DNA of 64,000 bases. Origin: Clostridiaceae bacterium HFYG-1003 (GTDB lineage: Bacteria; Bacillota; Clostridia; Clostridiales; Clostridiaceae). The DNA lies in assembly GCA_024579835.1 (NCBI GenBank), contig CP102060.1, positions 2,703,558-2,767,557 of the forward strand. Direction: 5' to 3'. Every line of letters starts with the position of its first letter. Positions within the stretch are counted from its first letter, which is position 1. The notes under the pieces were generated by a model. It saw nothing but the letters and a program-made list of their open reading frames with translations. It had not been told where the DNA came from and searched no databases. The translations under genes were made by a program, and so were the position numbers. This document shows positions 1 to 7,097 of this stretch, one piece after another.

Positions 1-1
1 C

Positions 2-358
2 GTAATCTCAGGAGCTGTTGTTCTGGCAACCCCAATAGTAATTTCACCTTATAAGTCAACTGTTTTATACAAGTCATCCCTCCTGGCAGAGACTGGTACA
101 ATGACTGGTACGTGGAAGGAATTTTCCGGTGAGGTCTACTCAACATCTGACTGTTCGGTTCGGTTTTCCTCCATGGTCAGCTGGGGGACTGGTTTTCATC
201 AGGATGTAAACCTTACACTATCCATCGGAGCAGAGTTCTCCAAGGTCGCCACCGATAAAAAAACCATGGCTTGTATATGGAAACTCCGTTTGGAGCCGAC
301 TCAATGGACCCAGTATTCAGGAGGTTCTGCGAAGGGTTGGATGTGGCTCGATATGTAA
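2..358 (+). CDS. 3' part of a small secreted protein gene (5' end outside window)
   Basis: The frame is open from base 2 to the TAA at 356-358, giving 118 visible residues with the start outside the window. The visible N-terminus is hydrophobic (about residues 3-15) and could be the end of a signal peptide. The rest is a small domain rich in Ser, Thr, Trp and Gly with two Cys, and it ends in a Gly/Trp-rich stretch. I do not recognise the family. It lies 99 bases before an ABC exporter operon on the same strand, an arrangement seen for exported peptides and their transporters, but no processing site or bacteriocin motif is evident. An internal ATG at 101 is unlikely to be the real start because the frame is already open upstream. 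Confidence 0.5.
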   Translation, partial: VISGAVVLATPIVISPYKSTVLYKSSLLAETGTMTGTWKEFSGEVYSTSDCSVRFSSMVSWGTGFHQDVNLTLSIGAEFSKVATDKKTMACIWKLRLEPTQWTQYSGGSAKGWMWLDM

Positions 359-457
359 TGATTCGAAAGATAATTGATACTCAACCCCTGAATCCGTCTG
401 TGTTCTTCAACGTTTCAGGGAAGCCTTTCATCTGATTTTCAATTCTCGGGAGGGATT

Positions 458-2416
458 ATGACTTCATTTCATCTTTACGTTAAAACCATCTTCCGCCATC
501 GAATTCTTTCAATTATCCTGCTTGCGGGAATCATCATTCCCGCCGCATTAATTCTGTTCAGCATCTCCCATTTATTCCCTGAGTTTCGGGATCCGATCCA
601 GATTCAGCTGATCTTTTTCCAGACCACCCGTATCCTTGTCCTTTCAAACATTCTGTTCGCTTACGAATTTGCCATGCAGGCGAGAAGCCGCCGGATGCTG
701 GAAACCATCCAGAGCATCGATCGAGGCGTCGAAAAACACTACCGCAAGATCTTTTATGTGTTCCTGTCTTTGGCTTCCCTGCAGTTTCTTCTCTTTGCTT
801 CCGCTCAGTTGCTGGCCGGCTGGCTGAAGCCTCTCGATCTGTCCAGTGTACTGCATTACTTCCTACGCTCGAATTTTATTTATTACTTCCTCCTGCCGCT
901 GTTCGGATTTCTCTTCGGGCTGACCTTGTCCTTTCTGAAACAGCGCCTTATGTCGTATCTGGTGATCTTTGGCTTCATCGGTCTGACACTGGATTCGACC
1001 CTGAGCAAGATCGCGCTGATGCCCATTCAGCAGTCCTTGCCATTTTGGATCGAGGATGTCGTCCGGTTGTTCCCTCAGCAAGCTTCACGGCCCTACATTT
1101 ACGGCGTACCTGCCGAGACAGCCGTCCTCTTTCGGGTGCTGTTCTGGTCAGTCCTCCTGGTGACTCTGATCGTCTTCTCAATCCGAAAGTCCCTGAGCTC
1201 TGGGCAGCGCGGGATCAGCCTGGTGCTTTGCGCCGCCTTGGCGGGATCGACTGGATGGATGGCTTTTCGCCCCTCTTCCCTCGTTTCCTACACCACCTCC
1301 ACCCTTCGCGGCATGAGTCACGACCAGCTCTATTATGGCCAGCATTCCGTGATCGATGAACCCGCCAGTTTCCAGATCACACAGTACGATATGGATCTGA
1401 CGATCCGCCATCAGCTCAGCGCCGTGACGAAAGTCGCCTATCACAGCAATGATACCAGTCGGTTCATGAGCTTTACTCTGTATCACGCCTATCAGGTTGA
1501 GCAGATTCTGGATGAAGCTGGAAATCCAGTCCCTTTCCGACAGGAGGGCGACTACATTGACATTACCCGGGAACTGCCGGCAGATGGGTCTCTGTCGTTC
1601 CGTTACTCCGGTTACGCAGAGCGCTTCTACAGCAATGATCAAGGCGTCAATCTCCCTGGGTACCTGCCCTTTTATCCTCACGCCGGCAAGTATCCGGTAT
1701 ATCACATGTCAAGCGTTATGATGATACCGCAGCAGACCGGGAAAACTCAGTTCAATGTACGAATCAGCGGGGTCCCTGACCTGAAAACGAATTTGAAGAA
1801 AGTATCTCAGGACACCTACTCCGGCACTGCTGAATCCGTATCCCTTCAGTCCGGCATGTACGAGACGGCTCAAGTGGGTCCGGTCGTGCTGCATCGGCCT
1901 CGCCTGGAAGGGTATGATTATGAACGGACCCTGGCGGAATCCCTCCTCAACAATCCTGCCCTGGTGAATGGTGAACCCTTGAAACAGGTGACTATTCTTC
2001 CGATCATGAACACCGTAGGCATCTATGAGCTCCTTCATATCAGCTCAGATCACTTGCTGACCACCTCCATGGAAACCTACGATAGATACAAAAACGCGCT
2101 GAAGTACCCGCCTTCAAAGTTTCCCATTTACACTCTCTGGGAAGATTTCTACGCTTCCCTGCCTTGCTTCGAGATCTGGTCTGATCTGGATGTCGCCTAT
2201 GCTAGAGAACACCCGGAAGTACTTGAACCGCTGGATCTGGTCCCTGATGATCTGGTTAACGTTGAACAGACCACTACCTTCATTCTGGGGAAAGCCCTGA
2301 ATCACGCCAGCGTCGACGAGCTGTACGCCATTCTGGGAAACTATCTGGAGAACCAGAACGATCATCGCACTTCATCTGAAGTATTAGAAGATATTCGGGA
2401 GAAATATAATGATTAG
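458..2416 (+). CDS. ABC-2 type permease with a large extracytoplasmic domain
   Basis: This is a 652-residue membrane protein. The first 275 residues hold about seven hydrophobic segments, near residues 17-37, 50-70, 100-120, 145-165, 170-190, 225-245 and 253-272, as in ABC-2 permeases. Residues about 300-470 are soluble and have the alternating strand pattern of the N-terminal beta domain of M1 aminopeptidases (ITQYDMDLTI near residue 306). No HExxH zinc site is present. The far C-terminus (about 500-652) is soluble and unassigned. GGGAGG lies a few bases before the ATG. The end overlaps the ATPase gene by 8 bases, so the two are translationally coupled. The substrate is unknown. The M1 resemblance is my reading of the pattern, not a search result. 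Confidence 0.7.
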   Translation: MTSFHLYVKTIFRHRILSIILLAGIIIPAALILFSISHLFPEFRDPIQIQLIFFQTTRILVLSNILFAYEFAMQARSRRMLETIQSIDRGVEKHYRKIFYVFLSLASLQFLLFASAQLLAGWLKPLDLSSVLHYFLRSNFIYYFLLPLFGFLFGLTLSFLKQRLMSYLVIFGFIGLTLDSTLSKIALMPIQQSLPFWIEDVVRLFPQQASRPYIYGVPAETAVLFRVLFWSVLLVTLIVFSIRKSLSSGQRGISLVLCAALAGSTGWMAFRPSSLVSYTTSTLRGMSHDQLYYGQHSVIDEPASFQITQYDMDLTIRHQLSAVTKVAYHSNDTSRFMSFTLYHAYQVEQILDEAGNPVPFRQEGDYIDITRELPADGSLSFRYSGYAERFYSNDQGVNLPGYLPFYPHAGKYPVYHMSSVMMIPQQTGKTQFNVRISGVPDLKTNLKKVSQDTYSGTAESVSLQSGMYETAQVGPVVLHRPRLEGYDYERTLAESLLNNPALVNGEPLKQVTILPIMNTVGIYELLHISSDHLLTTSMETYDRYKNALKYPPSKFPIYTLWEDFYASLPCFEIWSDLDVAYAREHPEVLEPLDLVPDDLVNVEQTTTFILGKALNHASVDELYAILGNYLENQNDHRTSSEVLEDIREKYND

Positions 2417-3251
2417 AATTCATCGTTTAAAGAAATCCTTCGGCAGAAAAAAGGTTCTCGAAAATCTGAACCTGAATCTGAACGAAGGAGTTTATGGCCT
2501 TCTGGGCGCCAACGGAGCCGGCAAGACGACACTGCTTCGCTGCCTTACCGGAATATATCCGGATGCGAATAAGCATGTACTGTTTACCGGTGAAAGCCGT
2601 CCGCTCATTGGCTATCTGCCACAGTCTTTCGGTCTGTTTGACCATTTAACCGCAGGGGAAGCATTGACTCTGATCGGTCAGATGAAAGGCCTGCCGGCCG
2701 CCTCACTGGCCAATGAGGTGACGGAGGCTCTCAAAAAGGTGAATCTGCTGGATCGGAAAGATCATCGAATCACCACTCTATCGGGAGGAATGATTCGCCG
2801 TCTGGGCATTGCCCAAACGCTTCTGGGCACACCGGCCATCCGAATCTACGACGAACCCACCGCCGGACTTGACCCGGAGGAGCGGCTGCGCTTTCACCAG
2901 GTGGTGCGACAGCATGCCGCCCAAGGCCTGACCTTGATTTCCACCCACATCGTGGAGGATATCGAATCCACCTGCCAGCATGTGATCATCCTGGGCAATG
3001 GCCGCATCATCGCTCAGGGTGGAATTCAGGAAATCACCGACCAGGTTTCCGGCATGGTATTCGAACGCGCCACTGCCCCGGAATTCGGGAATCCAGATGA
3101 AATCCTAGTGAAAAGCTATGAACGGGACCAGACAAATTTCTGCCGCGTCCTCACCCGTAAGCCACTGGCGACGGATCTCAATCCGCTGAAACCAACCCTG
3201 GAGGACGCCTTCCTTGGCATTACCAGAGGATTTATCTGTGAAAAGAACTGA
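2409..3251 (+). CDS. ABC transporter ATP-binding protein
   Basis: This is a 280-residue nucleotide-binding subunit. Walker A GANGAGKTT is at about residues 33-41, the Q-loop lies in GYLPQSFG, the signature LSGGM is at about 123, and Walker B with its catalytic Glu is in IRIYDEPTAGLDP at about 143-155, followed by the H-loop in STHIVED. The organisation matches CcmA/DrrA-type exporter ATPases, which drive ABC-2 permeases. The start overlaps the end of the upstream permease by 8 bases, and the end overlaps the next membrane protein, so the three genes form one operon. About 70 residues follow the H-loop, as in exporters of this class. The transported compound cannot be inferred. Confidence 0.9.
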   Translation: MIRIHRLKKSFGRKKVLENLNLNLNEGVYGLLGANGAGKTTLLRCLTGIYPDANKHVLFTGESRPLIGYLPQSFGLFDHLTAGEALTLIGQMKGLPAASLANEVTEALKKVNLLDRKDHRITTLSGGMIRRLGIAQTLLGTPAIRIYDEPTAGLDPEERLRFHQVVRQHAAQGLTLISTHIVEDIESTCQHVIILGNGRIIAQGGIQEITDQVSGMVFERATAPEFGNPDEILVKSYERDQTNFCRVLTRKPLATDLNPLKPTLEDAFLGITRGFICEKN

Positions 3252-3897
3252 GTGCCGTCAGGGGATTTCCCGCTTCCGGCTCTGGCTCAAAGTTCTGGGG
3301 TCCGGCAGCTTGCTCCTGATCCTCCTGCTAACGCTGGTCCTGCCGCTGATCAATCGATGGATCGTTCAGAACATCCCCAGTCGGGAGGAAGCCGTTGACT
3401 GGATTCAGCTGACCAGTCTTCTGGTGCTGCCGATCCTGGTATGTGTCGGTCCCATCCTGATTGCCCGGCCGTTTCTGGAAGAACCTTACTGTGAGCTGCT
3501 CCGCCAGATTACCGGTGCGACTCGCCAAAGAGCTCTTCAGGTCGGGTCCGTGTTCACTTTTTTTTACAGCCTGACCCTGCTGATTCTGCTGATCTGGCAG
3601 AAAATCGGGTATATCCGCCCTGCTTTTAGTGCCGCGCTCTCAGGTTACCTGCTGTTTATGTTCGGCCTGACCTACTGGGTTATCGTTCAATCGAAAAGCT
3701 CCAGCCTGAGTTTTTTTACCCTGTTTGCTTTTTCCATCATCGGTTTTTTATACCACCGGGATCTCCCGTTCTTCCCGTTTCTGGGAAATATCAACCGCAT
3801 GGATCTGGCGGCGGTGATCCCCAGACTGCCTCCCTTTGTGATCAGTGCTGTTCTGCTGTTCATCCTGGCGGAACACCGGGAAACCGTAAGTGTGTGA
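3238..3897 (+). CDS. ABC transporter membrane subunit
   Basis: This is a 219-residue protein with about six hydrophobic helices and short loops, and it has no recognisable soluble domain. I chose the GTG at 3238 because AGAGGA sits 7 bases before it (3225-3230). A longer TTG start at 3214 is possible but lacks a good ribosome site. The gene overlaps the ATPase gene by 14 bases and is probably the second membrane subunit of the same exporter. No family motif is visible, so the assignment rests on topology and operon context. Confidence 0.65.
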   Translation: MKRTECRQGISRFRLWLKVLGSGSLLLILLLTLVLPLINRWIVQNIPSREEAVDWIQLTSLLVLPILVCVGPILIARPFLEEPYCELLRQITGATRQRALQVGSVFTFFYSLTLLILLIWQKIGYIRPAFSAALSGYLLFMFGLTYWVIVQSKSSSLSFFTLFAFSIIGFLYHRDLPFFPFLGNINRMDLAAVIPRLPPFVISAVLLFILAEHRETVSV

Positions 3898-3925
3898 TCT
3901 CTTAAAACCAACGCCTGAAACAGAC

Positions 3926-3978
3926 AGCCAGCCCGTTGACCTCTCTTAGTCCAAGGGATGCCGGCGGGCTGGCTCTTT
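3926..3978 (+). terminator. possible terminator after the ABC operon
   Basis: A 10-base inverted repeat AGCCAGCCCG (3926-3935) and CGGGCTGGCT (3965-3974) is followed by CTTTC. The loop of about 29 bases is long, so this is a weak candidate. Confidence 0.4.
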
Positions 3979-4034
3979 CAAATGGCTTTGATCCTGCGAC
4001 CGATCGAATCATCTCACGGTTCTCCGGCGGAGCT

Positions 4035-4075
4035 GAAAAACGGCAGGCTGTCTGAAGGCAACCTGCCGTTTTGGG
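4035..4075 (-). terminator. terminator of the purine permease gene, possibly bidirectional
   Basis: AAAACGGCAGG (4037-4047) pairs with CCTGCCGTTTT (4062-4072) around a 14-base loop. On the minus strand the hairpin is followed by a T-run, about 110 bases after the permease stop codon. Confidence 0.7.
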
Positions 4076-4091
4076 GTTGTTATTCAATTTT

Positions 4092-4134
4092 GCATTGTTT
4101 TTATGTTGCGTTGTTTTTATGTTGCGTTGTTTTT
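4092..4134. repeat. short tandem repeat, 16-base unit
   Basis: ATGTTGCGTTGTTTTT occurs twice in direct tandem (4103-4118 and 4119-4134). A third, partial copy precedes them at 4092-4102. It lies between the permease stop and its terminator hairpin. Confidence 0.85.
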
Positions 4135-4180
4135 CATTAGGGGGTTGGTATTATGTTTCTTGGATCCTGAGTCCCCGCTT

Positions 4181-5572
4181 CTACTTGACGGTAGCAGTGA
4201 GAAGCATGGAGAGGATGAACAGGCCGGATACGATGTACATGATGGGATGAACTTCTCTGGCCTTGCCTTTGACGACCTTGGTGATCACATAGAAGATAAA
4301 TCCCCAGGAAACGCCGGTGGTGATAGAATAGCCCAGGGGCATCATGGCCAGGGTAAAGAAGGCGGGAATGGCGACTTCCAGGTCTTCCCAGTCGATGTTC
4401 TTGATGCCTTCGGCCATCAGGATACCGACTACGATCAGGGCCGGTGAGGTGGCAACCGCCGGAACTACGCCGACCAGGGGAAGCAGGAGCAGGGATGCCA
4501 GGAACAGGACGGCGGTGGTGACGGAGGTCAGTCCGGTCTTTCCGCCGACGGAGATTCCGGCTGCGGATTCCACATAGGTCGTGGTGTTCGAGGTTCCCAG
4601 GATGGCGCCGATGGACGTGGCGGTGGCATCTGCAAACAGGGCTTTTTCCAGTTTGGAGTTGAAGCCGCCTTCGTTCTTCTCAAATTTTTCGCTGTCCTTG
4701 TCATCGAAGATGCCAGCCTTGCGGCCGGTTCCGAGGAAGGTTCCGATGGTGTCAAAGGTATCCGTCAGGGAGAAGGCGAAGATGGTGGAGAAGATGAGGA
4801 GGAATTTGCCCGGATCAGCAAACAGTCCGGCCAGATCCATTTTCATGAAGGTATTGCTCAGAGCGCCCAGATTGGCGTCCGAATTGATCACGCCGCCGGC
4901 CAGGGAGACATGGCCGGTGGCCAGGGAGGCAATGGTGGTGGCGATAATACCGATCAGGATAGCGCCCTTGACGTTGCGCAGCAGCAGAATGATGGTGACA
5001 ATGAGGCCAAACAGCGCCAGCAGGGCACCCTTGTTGGCAAAATCGGTGACTGCCGGTACGGTGGCGTTGTAGAGACCGTCGGTGATCTTATGGGGCTCCT
5101 CGACCAGGAAAGTCAGGAAACCGGAGTTGATCAGTCCGATATAGGCAATGAAGAGACCGATGCCGCCGGAGATGGCATACTGCAGGGAAACCGGGATGGC
5201 ATTGATGATGGCTTTGCGCAGCTTGGTCACGGTGATCAGAATGTTGATCAGACCGCAGATGAAGACCATGGCCAGCGCCTGCTGCCAGGTAAAGCCCATC
5301 CGGAAAACGATGGTAAAGGTAAAGAAGGCATTCAGTCCCATGCCCGGTGCCTGGGCAAAGGGAACGTTGGCCACCAGGCCCATAATCAGGGTGCCGATGA
5401 CAGCTGCCAGAATCGTGGCGATGAACACCGCGTTTTTGTCCATTCCCGCCAGGGAAAGAATGCTGGGATTGACGAACATGATGTACGCCATGGTAAGAAA
5501 AGTAGTAAGTCCGGCGAACAATTCGGTTTTTACATCCGTATTGTTTTCACGCAGCTTGAAGAAATGTTCCAT
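4181..5572 (-). CDS. NCS2-family purine (guanine/hypoxanthine/adenine) permease
   Basis: This 463-residue integral membrane protein is of the AzgA/PbuG/PbuO branch of the NCS2 family, which imports nucleobases by proton symport. The N-terminus with FAGLTTFLTMAYIMFVNPSI is characteristic. QAPGMGLNAFFTF near residue 75 and TTYVESAAGISVGGKTG near residue 330 match the substrate-binding half-helix regions of this branch. About 12-14 hydrophobic segments are present, and the length is normal for the family. AGGAGG precedes the ATG by 6 bases. It is next to two xanthine-dehydrogenase-type operons and purine deaminases, which supports a purine substrate. Which base is preferred cannot be decided from sequence alone. 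Confidence 0.88.
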   Translation of the reverse strand: MEHFFKLRENNTDVKTELFAGLTTFLTMAYIMFVNPSILSLAGMDKNAVFIATILAAVIGTLIMGLVANVPFAQAPGMGLNAFFTFTIVFRMGFTWQQALAMVFICGLINILITVTKLRKAIINAIPVSLQYAISGGIGLFIAYIGLINSGFLTFLVEEPHKITDGLYNATVPAVTDFANKGALLALFGLIVTIILLLRNVKGAILIGIIATTIASLATGHVSLAGGVINSDANLGALSNTFMKMDLAGLFADPGKFLLIFSTIFAFSLTDTFDTIGTFLGTGRKAGIFDDKDSEKFEKNEGGFNSKLEKALFADATATSIGAILGTSNTTTYVESAAGISVGGKTGLTSVTTAVLFLASLLLLPLVGVVPAVATSPALIVVGILMAEGIKNIDWEDLEVAIPAFFTLAMMPLGYSITTGVSWGFIFYVITKVVKGKAREVHPIMYIVSGLFILSMLLTATVK

Positions 5573-5689
5573 GAGTTCCTCCTGATTAAAAAATGTAATA
5601 TAGGATGCGATCGTATTCTTTTATCTGCTGTTGTTAAGCCACTTCCCTGATGCGGTTCGTAGACAGGCGTCCGATCCCCTCCCCGACTA

Positions 5690-5727
5690 TTCTACCTGAA
5701 AACCGGGGCAGGTTTCCAGTAGATCAT
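5690..5727. other. imperfect hairpin between the xdh operon and the permease gene
   Basis: TCTAC near 5691 pairs with GTAGA near 5723, with further interrupted pairing (AAACC with GGTTT) and a GGGGCA loop. It lies in the 182-base gap between the last subunit gene of the upstream operon and the permease, both on the minus strand. It could be a weak terminator or part of the permease leader. No T-run follows, and no known purine riboswitch core is visible. Confidence 0.4.
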
Positions 5728-5754
5728 CGAATCTTCCAATTAAATTTGACAAAA

Positions 5755-6231
5755 TCATTCGGTTTTTGGTTCGCCCTGACAAACTTCCTCGATGGCGTCA
5801 ATCACATGTTCATAGCCGGTGCAACGGCAAAGATGCCCCGTAATTTCGCGCTTGATATCCTCCCGGCTGAGTTTTTTGCCGGATTCATGCAGCGTCGTGG
5901 CCGTCAGCACCAGCCCGCTGGTGCAGAAGCCGCACTGGACGGCGCCGTGCTCGACGAAGGACTGCTGAACCGGGTTGAGCTTGCCTTCCTGGGCCAGGCC
6001 TTCCACGGTTCGGATATCGGCGCCCTCCGCCAGAACGGCCAGATAGAGACAGGAATCGATGGTAATTCCGTTCAGAATCACGGTGCAGGCGCCGCATTCG
6101 CCGACGCCGCAGCCGATTTTCAGTCCGGTAAGATGGAGCCGGCCGCGCAGGACTTCCTGCAGCGTTTCCCGCTCGTCGATCTCAACCCGGGTGGGTTTCC
6201 CGTTCAGAGTAAATTCAATGGTTCGGTTCAT
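5755..6231 (-). CDS. xanthine dehydrogenase-type [2Fe-2S] subunit (locus 1)
   Basis: This is the 158-residue small iron-sulfur subunit of a three-subunit molybdenum hydroxylase. The N-terminal plant-type ferredoxin cluster is bound by Cys41, Cys46, Cys49 and Cys61 (GCGVGECGACT). The C-terminal helical cluster domain has Cys100, Cys103, Cys135 and Cys137 (CGFC and HLCRCTGY). It passes electrons from the molybdopterin subunit to the FAD subunit. The gene is last in a minus-strand operon led by a PucR regulator and overlaps the FAD-subunit gene by 4 bases. Length and all eight Cys are normal. Xanthine or hypoxanthine is the likely substrate from context, but related hydroxylases act on other heterocycles. 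Confidence 0.9.
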   Translation of the reverse strand: MNRTIEFTLNGKPTRVEIDERETLQEVLRGRLHLTGLKIGCGVGECGACTVILNGITIDSCLYLAVLAEGADIRTVEGLAQEGKLNPVQQSFVEHGAVQCGFCTSGLVLTATTLHESGKKLSREDIKREITGHLCRCTGYEHVIDAIEEVCQGEPKTE

Positions 6232-7097
6232 GACTTTATTCCCTCCGTTTGAGCCAGGCAGTGCTTGAATGCGTCCCGAATCAGGACACGGACCAGATGT
6301 TCGCGATATTCTTTCGAGGCGCGCCAGGAATCCCGCAGCTGAATCGAGCGTTCGATTTCCGCCAGGATCTCCTCCACCAGCGCCTCATCCGGCTGGCGTC
6401 CGGCCCAGTCGACATCCCGTAGCAGCCGCAGCGGAACCGGAGCCGCCACGCCCAGGGCGCAGCGCAGCCGCTCAATGACTCCGTCCTTTACGGACAGGCC
6501 CACGGCGACGCCCAGCACCGCCAGGTCCATGGACTTGCGCACTGAGTACTTAATATAGTGGGCCTTGAGTCCGGCCAGTTCCTCCACCGGCAGAAGCAGT
6601 CCCGTCAATAGTTCATTCTGCTTCAGATTGGTCTTGCCCGGTCCGGTAAAGATGTCCTGCAGCGGGACTTCCCGCTTCCCCTCGACGCTTTGAATCCGGG
6701 CAACAGCATCATACACCAGCAGGGAGGGAATCGAGTCCGCCGATACGGCGCCGTTGGCGACATTGCCGCCGATGGTGGCCGCATTCCGGATCTGGGGTCC
6801 CGCGATGGTGCGGGCAGCTTCCGCCAGCACCGGCGCGTGGGATGCAATCAGCTCCGAATTGATAATCTCGGTGAAGGTGGTCAGCGCTCCGATGCAGAGG
6901 GAATCCCCTTCCCGGCGGATGCCGCGCAGCGCTTCGATCCGGCCCAGGGCGACGACGGAGGTATTGTCCAGCACCTTATTGCGCAGATCGACAACCAGAT
7001 CCGTACCCCCGGCCAGCGGCCGGAGCTTCTGCTCCGCCATGAGCGCCAGTGCTTCCTCCAGGCTGGAGGGCGTATAGACATTTTTCAGATCAAGCAT
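6228..7097 (-). CDS. xanthine dehydrogenase-type FAD-binding subunit (locus 1)
   Basis: This is the 289-residue FAD subunit, CoxM/PucC/XdhB type. AGGTDLVVDLR in the N-terminal third and TIGGNVANG at about residue 110 are the FAD-binding signatures, and a CO-dehydrogenase-flavoprotein C-terminal domain follows. It takes electrons from the iron-sulfur subunit and passes them to NAD or another acceptor. The usual SP after GGN is replaced (NGAVSADSIP), a small departure from the family. The gene overlaps its neighbours by 4 and 8 bases, so the three subunits are co-translated. Confidence 0.9.
   Translation of the reverse strand: MLDLKNVYTPSSLEEALALMAEQKLRPLAGGTDLVVDLRNKVLDNTSVVALGRIEALRGIRREGDSLCIGALTTFTEIINSELIASHAPVLAEAARTIAGPQIRNAATIGGNVANGAVSADSIPSLLVYDAVARIQSVEGKREVPLQDIFTGPGKTNLKQNELLTGLLLPVEELAGLKAHYIKYSVRKSMDLAVLGVAVGLSVKDGVIERLRCALGVAAPVPLRLLRDVDWAGRQPDEALVEEILAEIERSIQLRDSWRASKEYREHLVRVLIRDAFKHCLAQTEGIKS

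Noticed and set aside
5573-5754. Purine riboswitch upstream of the NCS2 permease
   Set aside because: I looked for the conserved three-way junction core and found only an imperfect hairpin; nothing matches the known purine-riboswitch consensus.
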